Shown here: piece by piece, positions 63,876 through 64,000 of the stretch
Numbering within the stretch: position 1 is the first letter of the stretch
Layout of the letters: each line of letters begins with the position of its first letter
Assembly: GCF_029714945.1 (NCBI RefSeq)
Contig: NZ_CP121634.1
Location: 7,833,001-7,897,000, forward strand
Length of the DNA stretch: 64,000 nucleotides
DNA from: Bradyrhizobium sp. CIAT3101
Lineage (GTDB): Bacteria > Pseudomonadota > Alphaproteobacteria > Rhizobiales > Xanthobacteraceae
Direction: 5' to 3'
Notes under the pieces: model-generated
The model's input: the letters and a program-made list of their open reading frames with translations, nothing else
What the model was told of the DNA's origin: nothing
The model's database searches: none
Made by a program: the position numbers and the translations under genes

Positions 63876-64000
63876 TCGCCGCCTCCTTGGTGTGGAGCTC
63901 GGCCCATGATTGGGTCGGCAAACGCAGATGCTCTGCCCGTCCCCGAGATTTGGCAAGCATCAAACGTCGCTGCGGTGCGTCGTCAGTGAGATCAGGTCTT

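Overview
The window looks like a chromosomal segment of a GC-rich alphaproteobacterium of the Bradyrhizobium/Rhodopseudomonas group. This is inferred from the proteins (Omp25/31-like porins, DUF1127, phasin, a PdhS/PleC-like kinase), the tRNA-His with A73 and no G-1, carA and carB kept apart, and several families of palindromic intergenic repeats. Most of it is ordinary core genome: about 63 protein genes, one sure tRNA and one odd tRNA-like gene.

Layout. 1-2541: a partial LVIVD-repeat protein, then an ArsR/SRPBCC/SRPBCC operon under a promoter whose spacer is the operator. 2556-3790: an IS110-type element lying inside a REP palindrome, with a readable bridge-RNA region. 3798-12635: DUF2189 membrane protein, hybrid histidine kinase, MarR cluster, acyl-CoA synthetase with epoxide hydrolase, YqeY and an alpha/beta hydrolase. 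12782-22264: carA, cupin, Dps, methyltransferase, tRNA-like gene, divergent ArsR/MFS pair, carB, greA. 22401-31685: DoxX, divergent Lrp/trxB, LysR, DapA-like protein, two tiny membrane proteins, an orphan ParA-like ATPase, AEC transporter, TenA.

31686-36344 is an AT-richer accessory stretch that ends at the 3' end of tRNA-His. It holds a membrane-anchored esterase, small or secreted proteins of unknown role, two copies of a ~97-bp palindromic element, and a Panacea-domain (DUF4065) gene overlapping an unknown partner, which is a plausible toxin-antitoxin pair.

36345-64000: tRNA-His, phasin, a large PAS kinase, DUF1127, flavin monooxygenase, thiolase, serC and serA, GNAT, GST, two porin-like proteins, MFS exporter, glmM, lldD, paired secreted proteins, aroE, DUF1275, XRE/SulP and an EF-G-like GTPase.

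The pathways touched are pyrimidine and arginine precursors (carAB), serine (serA, serC), aromatic amino acids (aroE), cell wall (glmM), redox (trxB, Dps, GST) and storage polymer (phasin, thiolase). The most interesting items are the complete set of guide matches in the IS110 bridge-RNA region, the tRNA-like gene at 16125-16200, the Panacea operon, and a roughly 150-190 bp palindromic repeat present four times, once inside the serC-serA spacer.
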